Shown piece by piece: positions 36,561 to 45,051 of a stretch of 64,000 bases of DNA; position 1 is the first letter of the stretch; each line of letters starts with the position of its first letter. The notes beneath the pieces were generated by a model. The model did no database searches. It worked only from the letters and a program-made list of their open reading frames with translations, and was not told the origin of the DNA. The DNA is from an uncultured Flavobacteriales bacterium (GTDB lineage: Bacteria > Bacteroidota > Bacteroidia > Flavobacteriales_D > Parvicellaceae), in NCBI GenBank assembly GCA_943788755.1, contig CALSRM010000003.1:1-64000 (forward strand), given 5' to 3'. A program made the translations under genes and the position numbers.

Positions 36561-38408
36561 CTACCTTAATATGGAAGAGCCTTTGGTTTTCTTTGATTTG
36601 TTTTTCTTGGGCTTGTCTCCCGACCCGTATTTATACATAATCTTTGCTTCTTGCCCTCTCATCACAAGACTTTTTGTACGTACCCCATTTTTATATACGA
36701 CATGCAGCATCAGTTTCCCTTTTCGGTTATAAACCTTCATAGCACCATGCTTCTTGTTGTTTTTAAAACCTATTTCATTTTGAACCTCTCCTCTTCTTGT
36801 ATATGTTTTTGAAACACCGTTTAGCATACCGTCTCCATATGAATTTTCTGTGGCTACAATTACTCCACCTGGATAATAATATTCCCATTTTCCATCTTGC
36901 TTCCCGTAAGCGTAATCTCCCTCACTGGTTAACTCTCCATCTAGATCACTATAAGATTTCCAATGCCCGTGCCTAAAGCTTTGCTCGTATCCATCACCCT
37001 CTGAAAAGGTGATATCTCCTTTTCTTTTTAAGATTTTAAAACTCCCCACATCTTTTAAAACTTCTTTATCTGTCCAAAAAGTCCACTTACCGTCTCTCAT
37101 ATCATTGGTATAAGGACCTTCGTATCTTTTCTTCCCATTTGGATACCACCCAGTCCAATTCCCTTTCATTTTAGCCATATCGTAAGCTCCTTGATCTTTT
37201 AACTGTCCATTTTCGAACCATGCAGACCAGTCGCCATTTTCTTTATCCTGCAAGTAACTTCCTTTCATGGCTTCTTGGCCATTTTCAAACCAGGTTGTCC
37301 ACTCCCCTTCTCTTAAATTTTTTTTATAGCTTCCTTCTTTCCAAGTTTCTCCGGTTTTGTAAAAGAACTGCCAGAACCCATCTTTTCCTCCTTTGATAAA
37401 ATTACCTTCGTAATACAATTGCCCATTTGGATACCAAAAGCGCCATTTCCCATCTTGCAAATCGTCGACAAAATTTCCTGTCATATCTTTTGCGCCTGTT
37501 TCAAAGAAATATTCCCATTTACCATTTTTTAAACCATTGTCGTACATCCCGTTTAAAACCAATGTGCTATCCGGCAAATACTCTTTAAAAACACCTTTTT
37601 TCAATCCATTTTCGTAGTTTATTTCTTGATATACCTGATCGGTAACAAAATAACGAAACTCCCAAGGTCCGGTTCTTTTACCTTCTTTATATTCACCCGT
37701 TGTTTTAAGCATCCCGTTTGCATTCCATTCTTTAAAAACACCCTCTCTTAATCCATTCTTATAATGGGCTTCTTCTTTTGGCTTTCCGGTAGAATACTTA
37801 TTTATAATAGAACCCATTCCTCCTGTAACAGTAGCCGTTCCAGAAGTATCATAATATTCCATCATGTATTCGGTTGAATCATTTTCTTTATGGTTGGTCA
37901 CCATCATAGGCTTACCATTTTCAAAGAAATATTCCCATTTACCAATTTTAACTGCTCCGAATTGATCCAGTTTCATTGCCCAATCGGCATTGGCTGTATC
38001 TTCTAAAAAGGCATCTGGAATACCCCCATAATTGCCTGTTTCTGCAAGGTTTCCATTATCATAATAAGCTTTGAAGATGGAATCTTCGATCCCTAAATAA
38101 TAATATCCTTCAACAAATAATTTTCCATTTGGATAAAACTGCTGCGTTTTTCCGTGCTTAAATCCCATCCAATAAAATACCGTTTCTTCAATTATCCCTT
38201 TGTTATTCCAAAAGCGCCAAAGACCTGTTCTCTCGCCTACCGAACCATAACCGCTTTTGTTATAAAACCCCAAACTTCTGACAAGTGTGCTGTCAATATC
38301 CCAATAGGTTGTTACTTTTTCAATTTTTAAGAGACCTTCCGGATGATTACCTTGACTAACGACTGTTGTAAGAGCAAAAAGTAAAATTATACTAGATATT
38401 ATTTTCAT
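36561..38408 (-). CDS. Large secreted MORN-variant (YwqK-like) repeat protein
   Basis: 615 residues. After a signal peptide (1-19) it consists almost wholly of ~23-residue MORN-variant repeats of the form W-E-Y-F-x-x-G (for example GKWEYFFENGKPM, GDWSAWFENGQLKDQG, GNWTGWYPNGKKRYEGPY), about 18 to 20 in number. The tail is Lys-rich. Repeats of this type form stacked beta-hairpins; in YwqK they are annotated as a toxin-antitoxin partner, but this long secreted form has no toxin gene beside it and is more likely a surface or envelope scaffold. Function is unknown. Confidence 0.85.
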   Translation of the reverse strand: MKIISSIILLFALTTVVSQGNHPEGLLKIEKVTTYWDIDSTLVRSLGFYNKSGYGSVGERTGLWRFWNNKGIIEETVFYWMGFKHGKTQQFYPNGKLFVEGYYYLGIEDSIFKAYYDNGNLAETGNYGGIPDAFLEDTANADWAMKLDQFGAVKIGKWEYFFENGKPMMVTNHKENDSTEYMMEYYDTSGTATVTGGMGSIINKYSTGKPKEEAHYKNGLREGVFKEWNANGMLKTTGEYKEGKRTGPWEFRYFVTDQVYQEINYENGLKKGVFKEYLPDSTLVLNGMYDNGLKNGKWEYFFETGAKDMTGNFVDDLQDGKWRFWYPNGQLYYEGNFIKGGKDGFWQFFYKTGETWKEGSYKKNLREGEWTTWFENGQEAMKGSYLQDKENGDWSAWFENGQLKDQGAYDMAKMKGNWTGWYPNGKKRYEGPYTNDMRDGKWTFWTDKEVLKDVGSFKILKRKGDITFSEGDGYEQSFRHGHWKSYSDLDGELTSEGDYAYGKQDGKWEYYYPGGVIVATENSYGDGMLNGVSKTYTRRGEVQNEIGFKNNKKHGAMKVYNRKGKLMLHVVYKNGVRTKSLVMRGQEAKIMYKYGSGDKPKKNKSKKTKGSSILR

Positions 38409-38533
38409 GGGATTAACGGTTCAATTATTCTACTCAAATGTAGAGTATATTACCAATCAAGAGTTGGGGTACTCCGATTAAAGTTCACAGTGAATTGTTT
38501 TAAAACAGTATAATCATTAATCACAGTTGGGTT

Positions 38534-38583
38534 AAGAGCTGCAAAAAAGCTCTTTTAAAACTAGATTTGGGTCTAGTTTTAAA
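38534..38583. terminator. Two consecutive hairpins, terminator-like
   Basis: Stem 1 is AAGAGCT-gcaaaaa-AGCTCTT (38534-38554). Stem 2 is a perfect 12-bp stem TTTAAAACTAGA / TCTAGTTTTAAA around a 6-nt loop (38554-38583). Both lie downstream of the small lipoprotein gene on the minus strand. Flanking runs are A/T-rich but no long uninterrupted T-run is present, so the terminator call is moderate. Confidence 0.5.
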
Positions 38584-38680
38584 CGGAGGTGTGTTTATGC
38601 ACCATATCCTTACTTCATTCCTAACGATCAAAGCGGTGATCAGGAATCTTATTACAATAATCTAAGGCATCATTAACAAG

Positions 38681-38700
38681 ATTCCTGCTTTCGCAGGAAT
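38681..38700. repeat. Dispersed hairpin repeat, perfect copy
   Basis: ATTCCTGC-tttc-GCAGGAAT, a perfect 8-bp inverted repeat. A second, imperfect copy is at 21179-21198. It ends 17 bp before the stop codon of the small lipoprotein gene. Confidence 0.65.
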
Positions 38701-38716
38701 GAAGAACTGGTTAATA

Positions 38717-38836
38717 TCACATTGTTCCCATATTTGTTTTAACGCCCTTACTACCATCGCACTTTTTTGTTGTGGAACAAGAACTTAAAAACAATAAGGA
38801 ACAAAAGACGAATGCTAAAATAAATTTTACTTTCAT
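38717..38836 (-). CDS. 39-residue lipoprotein
   Basis: ATG at 38836, TGA ending at 38717. Short basic N-terminus, hydrophobic core (FILAFVFCSLLF) and a lipobox LSSC at 17-20, then a tiny polar mature peptide of about 20 residues ending KTNMGTM. Small lipoproteins with a Lys-Cys-Asp-Gly and a terminal Met-Gly-x-Met are, from memory, a recurrent type in Bacteroidota, which supports this call despite its length. Function is unknown; it stands alone among repeat-rich non-coding DNA. Confidence 0.65.
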   Translation of the reverse strand: MKVKFILAFVFCSLLFLSSCSTTKKCDGSKGVKTNMGTM

Positions 38837-39138
38837 ACTGCTACTATTTTAATTCAGAACGGGAAATATAGGTTTTTGGTATAATTAACTACAATTACCT
38901 AAAAAAAGCCTTCTTTATAGAGGGTAAACCTTTTCTTTTCAGTACTAAAATAGTATTTTTTCTGAAGGAATCATTCTTTAAAAACCGACCCGCTGCGCGG
39001 GTTATTTAGTAAACTCTCTGCCCTGCGGGACAAAGAGTTTAAGTGTCACCCATCGACTCCGCTAAAGCTCTGCTCAGGGTAAAAATAAATCAAATCGCTT
39101 CGCTAATCAACCCTTCGACTTCGCTCAAGGTAAAAGTG
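38837..39138. other. Gene-free, repeat-rich stretch
   Basis: No gene. It contains two GC-richer hairpins (38988-39002: ACCCGC-tgc-GCGGGT; 39011-39040: AAACTCT ... AGAGTTT with an inner CCC-tgc-GGG) and two diverged copies of a CCCTTCGACT..CGCTCAGGGT element (about 39046-39080 and 39109-39131). That element resembles an intergenic repeat widely scattered in Bacteroidota genomes. Confidence 0.6.
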
Positions 39139-40681
39139 TCAATCCTTAATACAACGGATGGTTGCTCCGCGTGCTCGGTGGCTAAAGTAAAGGTTAGCAA
39201 GATTATCAATATTAAGTATGCGTGCATTGGTACCACTAAACGTACTGCTCCAATATAAGCCATAGGCCCCTACAAGTGTTTTTACACCAGTGCCCCAGTG
39301 GCGGTAGCCAGCGATGGAGAACTTAAGGGGAGAGGCTAAAGCACCCGCTATTGTAGTGCTGCTCCAGCTTGCACGCTCTGCATTTAACTCGGCTTCTGTT
39401 GGTAAACGGTAGCCACTTGGACATGGGTTATTTATACCATTTAACCCTTGCCATAAATTGTCGTTTTGAGGGCTGCGCCAATCATCATAGGTAAGACCAA
39501 TGTCGTTCAATATAAAATCACTTGTTCCAGGTTGGTCATATGGACTTAGCGTACTTGTAAGAGATACTCCAGTACGACACTGATGTCCATCACTTCTTCT
39601 TCCCCATTGATACAAATCACCATAAGCATCCACATCGGTGCTGCTTGTAGCTGCTTGCGTAGCTCCCAAATTACGGTCCATCCATATAGCTCCCGTTGTA
39701 GGATTGGTTACATCTACTATGGTAGTTGGAGAACCGTTACAAAATACTGAGCCTGTTGGATAGGTTCCGCCGCCACCGCCTGATGCATTTGCTGCACTGA
39801 TTCCTGGAATGATTACATAACCACCATTTTGTAGGTGTAATGTGTCGCCTGTAGTGGATACGGTAAGTTGTTGCAGTTCATTGGTAGCATCTGTATCGTC
39901 TATATTTACTGAGCCACCGCCGTCACTCAATGTAATGGTACCACCAACCTTAGATAACGTCTGTGCAATTCCAACTCCATCATTTCCGGCTGGGCCTTGA
40001 ATACCTTGTGCTCCCTGTGAACCAACTGCTCCATCATTTCCTATTGGTCCTTGTGGGCCTGTTGCACCAATTGGTCCATCGTTTCCTATCGGTCCTTGTG
40101 GGCCTGTTGCACCATCTGCTCCGGCTAAACCATCAGTTCCGTTTGTTCCGTCTGCTCCGGCTGGTCCGGCTGGTCCTTGTGGGCCTGTTGCACCATCTGC
40201 TCCGGCTAAACCATCAGTTCCGTTTGTTCCGTCTGCTCCGGCTGGTCCGGCTGGTCCTTGCGGTCCTGCTCCATTTCCAGAAGTTTTTGCATACAGCGCG
40301 TAAGGAACACTCATTAATTGGCTTGTTCCCATCACAACCCATGTCATGCCTCCTAAGAAATCTACCGCAGTCTCCATAAAGTAAGGACCGTTTGACCAAT
40401 CTATATTGGTAAAGTCATCTGTAGTTGTTCCTGTTCCTATCTCTAGGTTTACTAACCCATAAGCGTTGGTGGTCGTTGACTGAACGTTTCGGCATACACC
40501 AGCTGTTCCGCCGATACGTGCCTTGCTGAACTGTTAGACGCATTCCAACTGCTTGGTTGTTTAATATTAACCCACCAGCATCTCTTACCACTGCTTGGTA
40601 TTTAAAACCTTCTGGTGCTTGACCGAATGAGCTTAGTGAGAGTGTTGCTATCGCAACCAGTGAGAGTAGTATTTTTTTCAT
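39139..40681 (-). pseudogene. Frameshifted FISUMP-domain protein with collagen-like repeats
   Basis: The ATG at 40681 opens a signal peptide and a conserved N-terminal domain (APEGFKYQAVVRDAGG, to about residue 54). The frame is then lost. The family sequence resumes in other frames: VYAETF in a third frame near 40487-40506, and from about 40480 downward STTTNAYGLVNLEIG in the frame that continues to the TGA at 39139. That second part holds a METAVDF... PYALYAK segment, a collagen-like Gly-X-Y region, and a C-terminal FISUMP domain (WMDRNLGA, YQWGR, CPSGYRLPTEAEL, YWSS). At least one, and more likely three, single-base indels separate the parts. The coding sequence is otherwise undecayed, so sequencing or assembly error is as likely as a true pseudogene. 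It follows the sorting-domain gene by 1 bp. Confidence 0.75.
40091..40252 (-). repeat. Two perfect 81-bp collagen-like repeats
   Basis: GGTCCTTG(T/C)G recurs at 40091, 40172 and 40253, an 81-bp period. The two full units look identical and encode 27 residues of Gly-X-Y triplets (GPQGPAGPAGADGTNG...). Expansion or loss keeps the frame. Confidence 0.9.
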
Positions 40682-40682
40682 C

Positions 40683-41150
40683 TTATTGTTGTTTAATTAG
40701 TCTAAATGTTTTCAGCTTTTGTGCGTCGTTATTCAAGGTCAAAGAATAAGCGCCTGGTGCTAGTTGATTTACTTGAATAGGTGTTTGTACCGAAGAAAGC
40801 TTATCCTGTATTACCAATTTTCCCACGTGCATCATACAGTGTATAGGTTACATTCTCGAACGTGCTTGTTCTAATGTTTAATATCATCTGAAGTTGGATT
40901 GGGAAAAATTGTTGCTTCATAACTAGGAACATGATCTTCTATGCTTACAAAGTTCCAGTTCGTTTGATGAAAACCTTGCGTTAGATCGTTGCTTCCATCG
41001 CTGCCTGTATTGATTACAACTTCACCTATTGTAAAGTCTATACTTCCACTTGGAATTGGTATAGGAATCTCCTTGAGTGACTACTACTTCTTGTGCCGAA
41101 ACACACACGCTAGTAAGTAGTGAAAAGAATAATAATGTGTTTTTAAGCAT
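40683..41150 (-). pseudogene. Frameshifted secreted protein with a T9SS-type sorting domain
   Basis: ATG at 41150 opens a signal peptide (MLKNTLLFFSLLTSVCVSAQ) and EVVVTQGDSYTN. Three breaks follow, each explained by one extra A on the coding strand: in CCAAG (restoring NSSGSIDFTIGE), in ATTAAAC (restoring FPNPTSDDINIRTS) and in GGGAAAATTGG (restoring YDARGKLVIQD). With those removed the frame runs to TAA at 40683, ending LKTFRLIKQQ. The C-terminal part (FPNP, YDARGK, LAPGAYSL) is a typical type IX (type A) sorting domain. Single-base gains at A-runs suggest sequencing error or recent inactivation. Confidence 0.8.
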
Positions 41151-41198
41151 AGGTTAACCTGTTTATATTGGCCAAGTTAACAAATAATATTAAAAATT

Positions 41199-41210
41199 GT
41201 GTGTGTGTGT
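41199..41210. repeat. (GT)6 microsatellite
   Basis: Six GT units followed by AGAAAGAAAG, about 50 bp upstream of the ATG of the frameshifted sorting-domain gene. Slippage here could alter promoter spacing. Confidence 0.75.
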
Positions 41211-41287
41211 AGAAAGAAAGAAAATACATACACCTAGTGTAATATTTTAAAAACCAATTGAGCTGAACAAAAGGTCATTTATAAAGT

Positions 41288-41335
41288 AGTGGAGAAACCT
41301 TCTTTTCGAAGTTCACACATGAAAATTTCTCCACT
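41288..41335. other. Nested hairpin between two minus-strand genes
   Basis: A perfect 10-bp outer stem (AGTGGAGAAA / TTTCTCCACT) encloses a 28-nt interior containing a second stem (CTTC ... GAAG). It lies between the DUF4139 gene stop and the next gene. There is no T-run, so this is a structured element rather than a plain terminator. Confidence 0.5.
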
Positions 41336-41375
41336 CTTTGTCTTCGGCAATCCTGGCGAAATGCTGTTTATAAAT

Positions 41376-43073
41376 TTACAACACGTCCATGTCTTTATTG
41401 TACTCTACCTTATAAGTAAACGAAATTATTTTTGTTTCATCTGGCTTGAGTTGTAAATTCCAAGTTAACATTCCCGTATTATCATCTAATTCAGCATGGT
41501 CCAAATCAATTGATTTAACGGTAACTCCTTTTTGCTTAGAAATTGGAATTTGATCTTTTAACTGCATATTTACAGTCTCGTTTTTATTGTTTTTTACCAC
41601 TAACTCTATTGTAATTTCGCGCGACACTTTTTTGCCAGTTGCGCTTTTCTTGTCATCATCGCTTACCTTTTTTCGAGAAGTTGCAATCCCTTTTTCTCGA
41701 GCTAAAGAGATCTGTAGGGTATCTGTCAAAACATTGGGGTTTAAATAGGTTTCTCCTACATACGTATTATTGAAGTATATATTTGCCTTGGCATGCAGCA
41801 AGTTCATATCTTCCCAATCTGTAATTTTAGCTAACAAAAAGGCGTCTGTATTGACTTTCGGAATTCCGAAATATTCGAAATTTGATTTTAACTTTTCGTT
41901 TTTCACTACCATCAGGACTTCCTGACCGTCTGGTTGGATAGAGTAACGTTGTTCAATGTTAAATTCTATATTATTTAATGATGATTGCATTTGGTTATTG
42001 GAAAGTGCCGCTAAGAAATCATCGACAGGTGTTGCTTGTTCCAACTGTAATTTGCCATTATCAAAACGCGCTTCTTGCGGGATATTTGCGTTAGACATAA
42101 TCATCACCGTATCCAAAGACATGTAGCCAGAACTAAATGATTGATGCTTTGGAATTCGTGTTTTCTTATCAAATAAATCCCAGGTCGGCAATGTAGGAAT
42201 TGTGAAACTGCAATTTTGATTATAAGTAGATAAAGTCAATTTGACATCATCCCAATTTTCTCCTGTTTTTTGAAATACCGTAGCTTTGTAAGTTAGGCTT
42301 ATTTCCTCTTTTCCACTTGCTCTCAAATCATAAGAAGGATGCCATCCAGCATTATCAACGAGGTAATTAACCTTTATCGTTGAAGAAGCTGCAACTTCAC
42401 TATTTACAGTAATCACTACTCGATGAATCTTTCTGCTCGAGACAACCGGTTGTGCTATATTGTGATTGTAGCGCTTCAACTCTGCCAATCGCTCTTTCAT
42501 TTTATTAAAGTTATTGGAAAGCTTATGCTCCTTAACTTTAACCTTAAATAATTTAGCCTCAATTTCTCCTAATCTCTCTCTGTAAAAGTTAACCGCTTTT
42601 ATTAATACTTCAAGTGAATCATTTCTCCCTTCTCCCCGCATTACCTTATTATTAATAATGAGTTTCTTTTCGTTGAGAAAGTTGTTTTTAAGAGTCGTAA
42701 CCATGTTCAATTCATACTGCTTAATTAGAATTGAATCATTTAAACCATTAATCTCTTTTTGAATTCTTTCGGGAATAATTTGCGGTTTTTGCGCTTTCGG
42801 TTCTTTATAAAAAATGGTATGCTTTACGTCCAAAATCAATGCTCCATTGGATGCCGAAGCCTGAATACTCTTTGGGTTTAAAAAAGGAGAGACATCATCG
42901 AATATTATTTTATTCGTTCCAGGTTTTAGGGAAGTCCTTCCTTGTCTGAATACTTGCGCCCCTTTCAAAAAAACAGTCGCGCTTTTAACTTTAGACGTTA
43001 TTATTTTTTCATTTTCAACTCCAAAAAGAGATGGGCTGATAAATAGGGCAATAATTATTATTGAGTTTTTCAT
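41376..43073 (-). CDS. DUF4139 (mucoidy-inhibitor A-like) secreted protein
   Basis: 565 residues. Signal peptide (1-18), an N-terminal DUF4140 domain (VKSATVFLKGAQVFRQG, about 28-110), a long helical hairpin/coiled coil (about 110-215, LGEIEAKLFKVKVKEHKLSNN), then the DUF4139 beta domain (SSTIKVNYLVDNAGWHPSYDLRA to the end). This is the domain order of MuiA-family proteins, named after a Streptomyces/Azotobacter phenotype; the biochemical role is not established. It appears monocistronic, with a gene-free leader of 209 bp carrying a 15-bp direct repeat. Confidence 0.88.
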   Translation of the reverse strand: MKNSIIIIALFISPSLFGVENEKIITSKVKSATVFLKGAQVFRQGRTSLKPGTNKIIFDDVSPFLNPKSIQASASNGALILDVKHTIFYKEPKAQKPQIIPERIQKEINGLNDSILIKQYELNMVTTLKNNFLNEKKLIINNKVMRGEGRNDSLEVLIKAVNFYRERLGEIEAKLFKVKVKEHKLSNNFNKMKERLAELKRYNHNIAQPVVSSRKIHRVVITVNSEVAASSTIKVNYLVDNAGWHPSYDLRASGKEEISLTYKATVFQKTGENWDDVKLTLSTYNQNCSFTIPTLPTWDLFDKKTRIPKHQSFSSGYMSLDTVMIMSNANIPQEARFDNGKLQLEQATPVDDFLAALSNNQMQSSLNNIEFNIEQRYSIQPDGQEVLMVVKNEKLKSNFEYFGIPKVNTDAFLLAKITDWEDMNLLHAKANIYFNNTYVGETYLNPNVLTDTLQISLAREKGIATSRKKVSDDDKKSATGKKVSREITIELVVKNNKNETVNMQLKDQIPISKQKGVTVKSIDLDHAELDDNTGMLTWNLQLKPDETKIISFTYKVEYNKDMDVL

Positions 43074-43143
43074 AATACATTTTTTAGTGAAACAAAGTTT
43101 ATTGGTTCAAATGTATTGTTAGTGTATCTTTTATTAAAGCACG

Positions 43144-43179
43144 ACTTAGTGAAGGCCATCTATAACTTAGTGAAGGCCA
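43144..43179 (-). promoter_or_regulatory. Two 15-bp direct repeats upstream of the DUF4139 gene
   Basis: ACTTAGTGAAGGCCA occurs at 43144-43158 and again at 43165-43179, a 21-bp period, or two helical turns. They lie 71-106 bp upstream of the DUF4139 start. Spacing and part of the sequence (TTAGTGAAG) resemble LytTR-family binding sites. Confidence 0.45.
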
Positions 43180-43282
43180 ATATACCTCGCTATTAAAAAG
43201 AAAATATTGCCACAAATTTCTTATTGAAAATTTTCGCAATGACGGAAGAATTGGAAATGAAATAAAAAATGGGGATGATAAC

Positions 43283-44038
43283 TTATTGTGCTACATATGT
43301 AAATTTAATCCAGCCATTTTTACGCATGGAATCATCAAAGTCTTGTGTGAAACGCCACTTTTTAGAATAATTTAAAGCTTCTGTGCGCAGACAATCATTT
43401 TGGGTATTGGTTTTACTTTCATTAATGGTTCGTGCAATCACATCTCCCTTTTGATTGACCTTAATATCAATTACAACGACTCCTTCAACCCTACATTTAT
43501 AGGAAGGAACACTTTCGCTCCTGGTAGATCTCCCTTCTAAAAAATAAGAAGCGATGGCTTTCACATCTGCACCATAGGAAGCATCATCGTTTTTCTCTGC
43601 GTCAGCATCCACTAAATTCGGATCAATCGTTTTATCCTTATTATCTTTGGGATTATCTGTTGGCGTATCTTTATTTTCGTTGATGCGCTTATATTCCTCT
43701 GCTTCCATTCGCTTTAACTCCTCCCAAACGTCTTTATCTGCTTGATTTTTACTAAAATTCTCATCTGTATAGGTAGTCTTTTCTTGATTCGCATTAGCGG
43801 CAACATTTAGTAGGTTACTCTCAATTGGGTTTCCATTTTCATCTAAAACTTCCGTTGGTTCATCTTGAGGCTGTTCTTCCTCATTCGTATAATCTAATAC
43901 AGCTACAATTTTATTTTTTGGCTCATAAACGCCGTACTCTACAATCTGAATGTTGAGCCAAACAAATACAACTATATGCAAAGCAATTGTTCCTAGTATG
44001 CCAAATTTATGTCTCTCTATGAAGTCTATTACATTCAA
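43283..44038 (-). CDS. TonB-family energy-transducer-like protein
   Basis: 251 residues. One membrane helix at about 14-33 (ILGTIALHIVVFVWLNI) is followed by an acidic, Asn/Asp/Lys-rich disordered linker (about 40-165). The C-terminal domain (about 170-251) has the TonB-like pattern GVVVIDIKVNQKGDVIARTIN, conserved Cys, and ends WIKFTYVAQ. The linker is acidic rather than the Pro/Lys type seen in E. coli TonB. It follows the M50 protease gene by 2 bp, so both are made together. Confidence 0.8.
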   Translation of the reverse strand: MNVIDFIERHKFGILGTIALHIVVFVWLNIQIVEYGVYEPKNKIVAVLDYTNEEEQPQDEPTEVLDENGNPIESNLLNVAANANQEKTTYTDENFSKNQADKDVWEELKRMEAEEYKRINENKDTPTDNPKDNKDKTIDPNLVDADAEKNDDASYGADVKAIASYFLEGRSTRSESVPSYKCRVEGVVVIDIKVNQKGDVIARTINESKTNTQNDCLRTEALNYSKKWRFTQDFDDSMRKNGWIKFTYVAQ

Positions 44039-44040
44039 GC

Positions 44041-44985
44041 CTAACTAAATTTTAGTATTATTTCCGCTAAATAAGGCAATGCATATAAAATTGGTAAAAT
44101 AAGACTAGCCGCCCAAAGCAATAATAAAAATAATTTACCTGTGGCAGATATATCTTTTTCTATGGGTGTAATCAAAACATTTCGAACTGAAATAGCGATC
44201 CTATCTTCAAATTGAGACTCCACATATTCATTTGGATCTATCATTTTGTTTAGCTTAGAACTCAGTATATATTCTTTTCGAATCGTCCAATATTCCTTAT
44301 CTGTCAATTCATCATACGTTCTAATCAACGGAATTTTATATACACTTATTTTCTTCCTTAGTTCAGAAAGGCTTTTTACCATTTTAATTCTTAACGACAT
44401 GTATAAACCAAAAAACGCTAATAGATACATTTGAAAAAATACGCCAGCTACAACCATAATTACAACTGAGGCAATTAAAAACACTTGTTTAATATTTTCA
44501 TTTGAAGAAAAGAAAAGTGTTTCAATTAGTTTCCCTCCATCAAGAGGATCTAGCGGAAGTAGGTTCAGGACATTAATTAATAAAAACATAAAACCTGCAA
44601 TAGCTGCTCCAGTATGCCCAATGGTTTGAGCATATGCAATTATTCCACAACCAATCAACACTCCCGGCACAGGCCCAGCAAGGATAATTATAGCTCTTTG
44701 CAATTGAGATATTCTGTCTTTTTCGCCCGTCACCATTGCTCCCATTAATGGGATAAAAAACATATTTACACCATTATATCCAAAAACTTTCATAGCAATA
44801 AAGTGTCCCATCTCGTGAATAAACAAAATAAGTACAATGAGAAATAAAACTTGAAGATCGTCGATCAAAAAATAAAACACCAAAATAAATAATCCCAAAC
44901 TCAACAATGACTTATTAATATTGGTTTTAGCTTGTTCTTCTATGTCGGGTTTCGGGGGGTAATATGTATCGTCAACTTCTTGCAT
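44041..44985 (-). CDS. M50-family (site-2-protease-like) membrane metalloprotease
   Basis: 314 residues. Zinc motif HEMGH at 57-61 lies inside a membrane helix, and the third ligand motif LPLDPLDGGKL lies near residue 145; about six hydrophobic segments in all. No PDZ domain is present, unlike RseP/RIP1. Such enzymes cut membrane-embedded regulators or signal-peptide remnants. It starts a two-gene unit with the TonB-like gene (2 bp gap) and lies 66 bp downstream of the DUF4924 gene. Confidence 0.9.
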   Translation of the reverse strand: MQEVDDTYYPPKPDIEEQAKTNINKSLLSLGLFILVFYFLIDDLQVLFLIVLILFIHEMGHFIAMKVFGYNGVNMFFIPLMGAMVTGEKDRISQLQRAIIILAGPVPGVLIGCGIIAYAQTIGHTGAAIAGFMFLLINVLNLLPLDPLDGGKLIETLFFSSNENIKQVFLIASVVIMVVAGVFFQMYLLAFFGLYMSLRIKMVKSLSELRKKISVYKIPLIRTYDELTDKEYWTIRKEYILSSKLNKMIDPNEYVESQFEDRIAISVRNVLITPIEKDISATGKLFLLLLWAASLILPILYALPYLAEIILKFS

Positions 44986-45051
44986 CTAAGACAAAGATAC
45001 AAGAGAAAACTAGAAACATTACAAAAATAAAATATGAAAAAGGGAGAATCT

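Larger units (their letters stand above)
38409..38716. other. Gene-free stretch with strong hairpins
   Basis: No credible gene. It holds an adjacent pair of hairpins at 38534-38583, a second imperfect hairpin at about 38619-38646, and a perfect copy of the dispersed hairpin repeat at 38681-38700. Confidence 0.7.

Noticed and set aside
36561-38408. Toxin-antitoxin locus suggested by the YwqK annotation
   Set aside because: The protein is secreted, very long and has no toxin gene beside it.
39963-40379. 138-residue plus-strand frame rich in Leu/His
   Set aside because: Antisense of the collagen-like Gly-X-Y repeats; no start context and no family.
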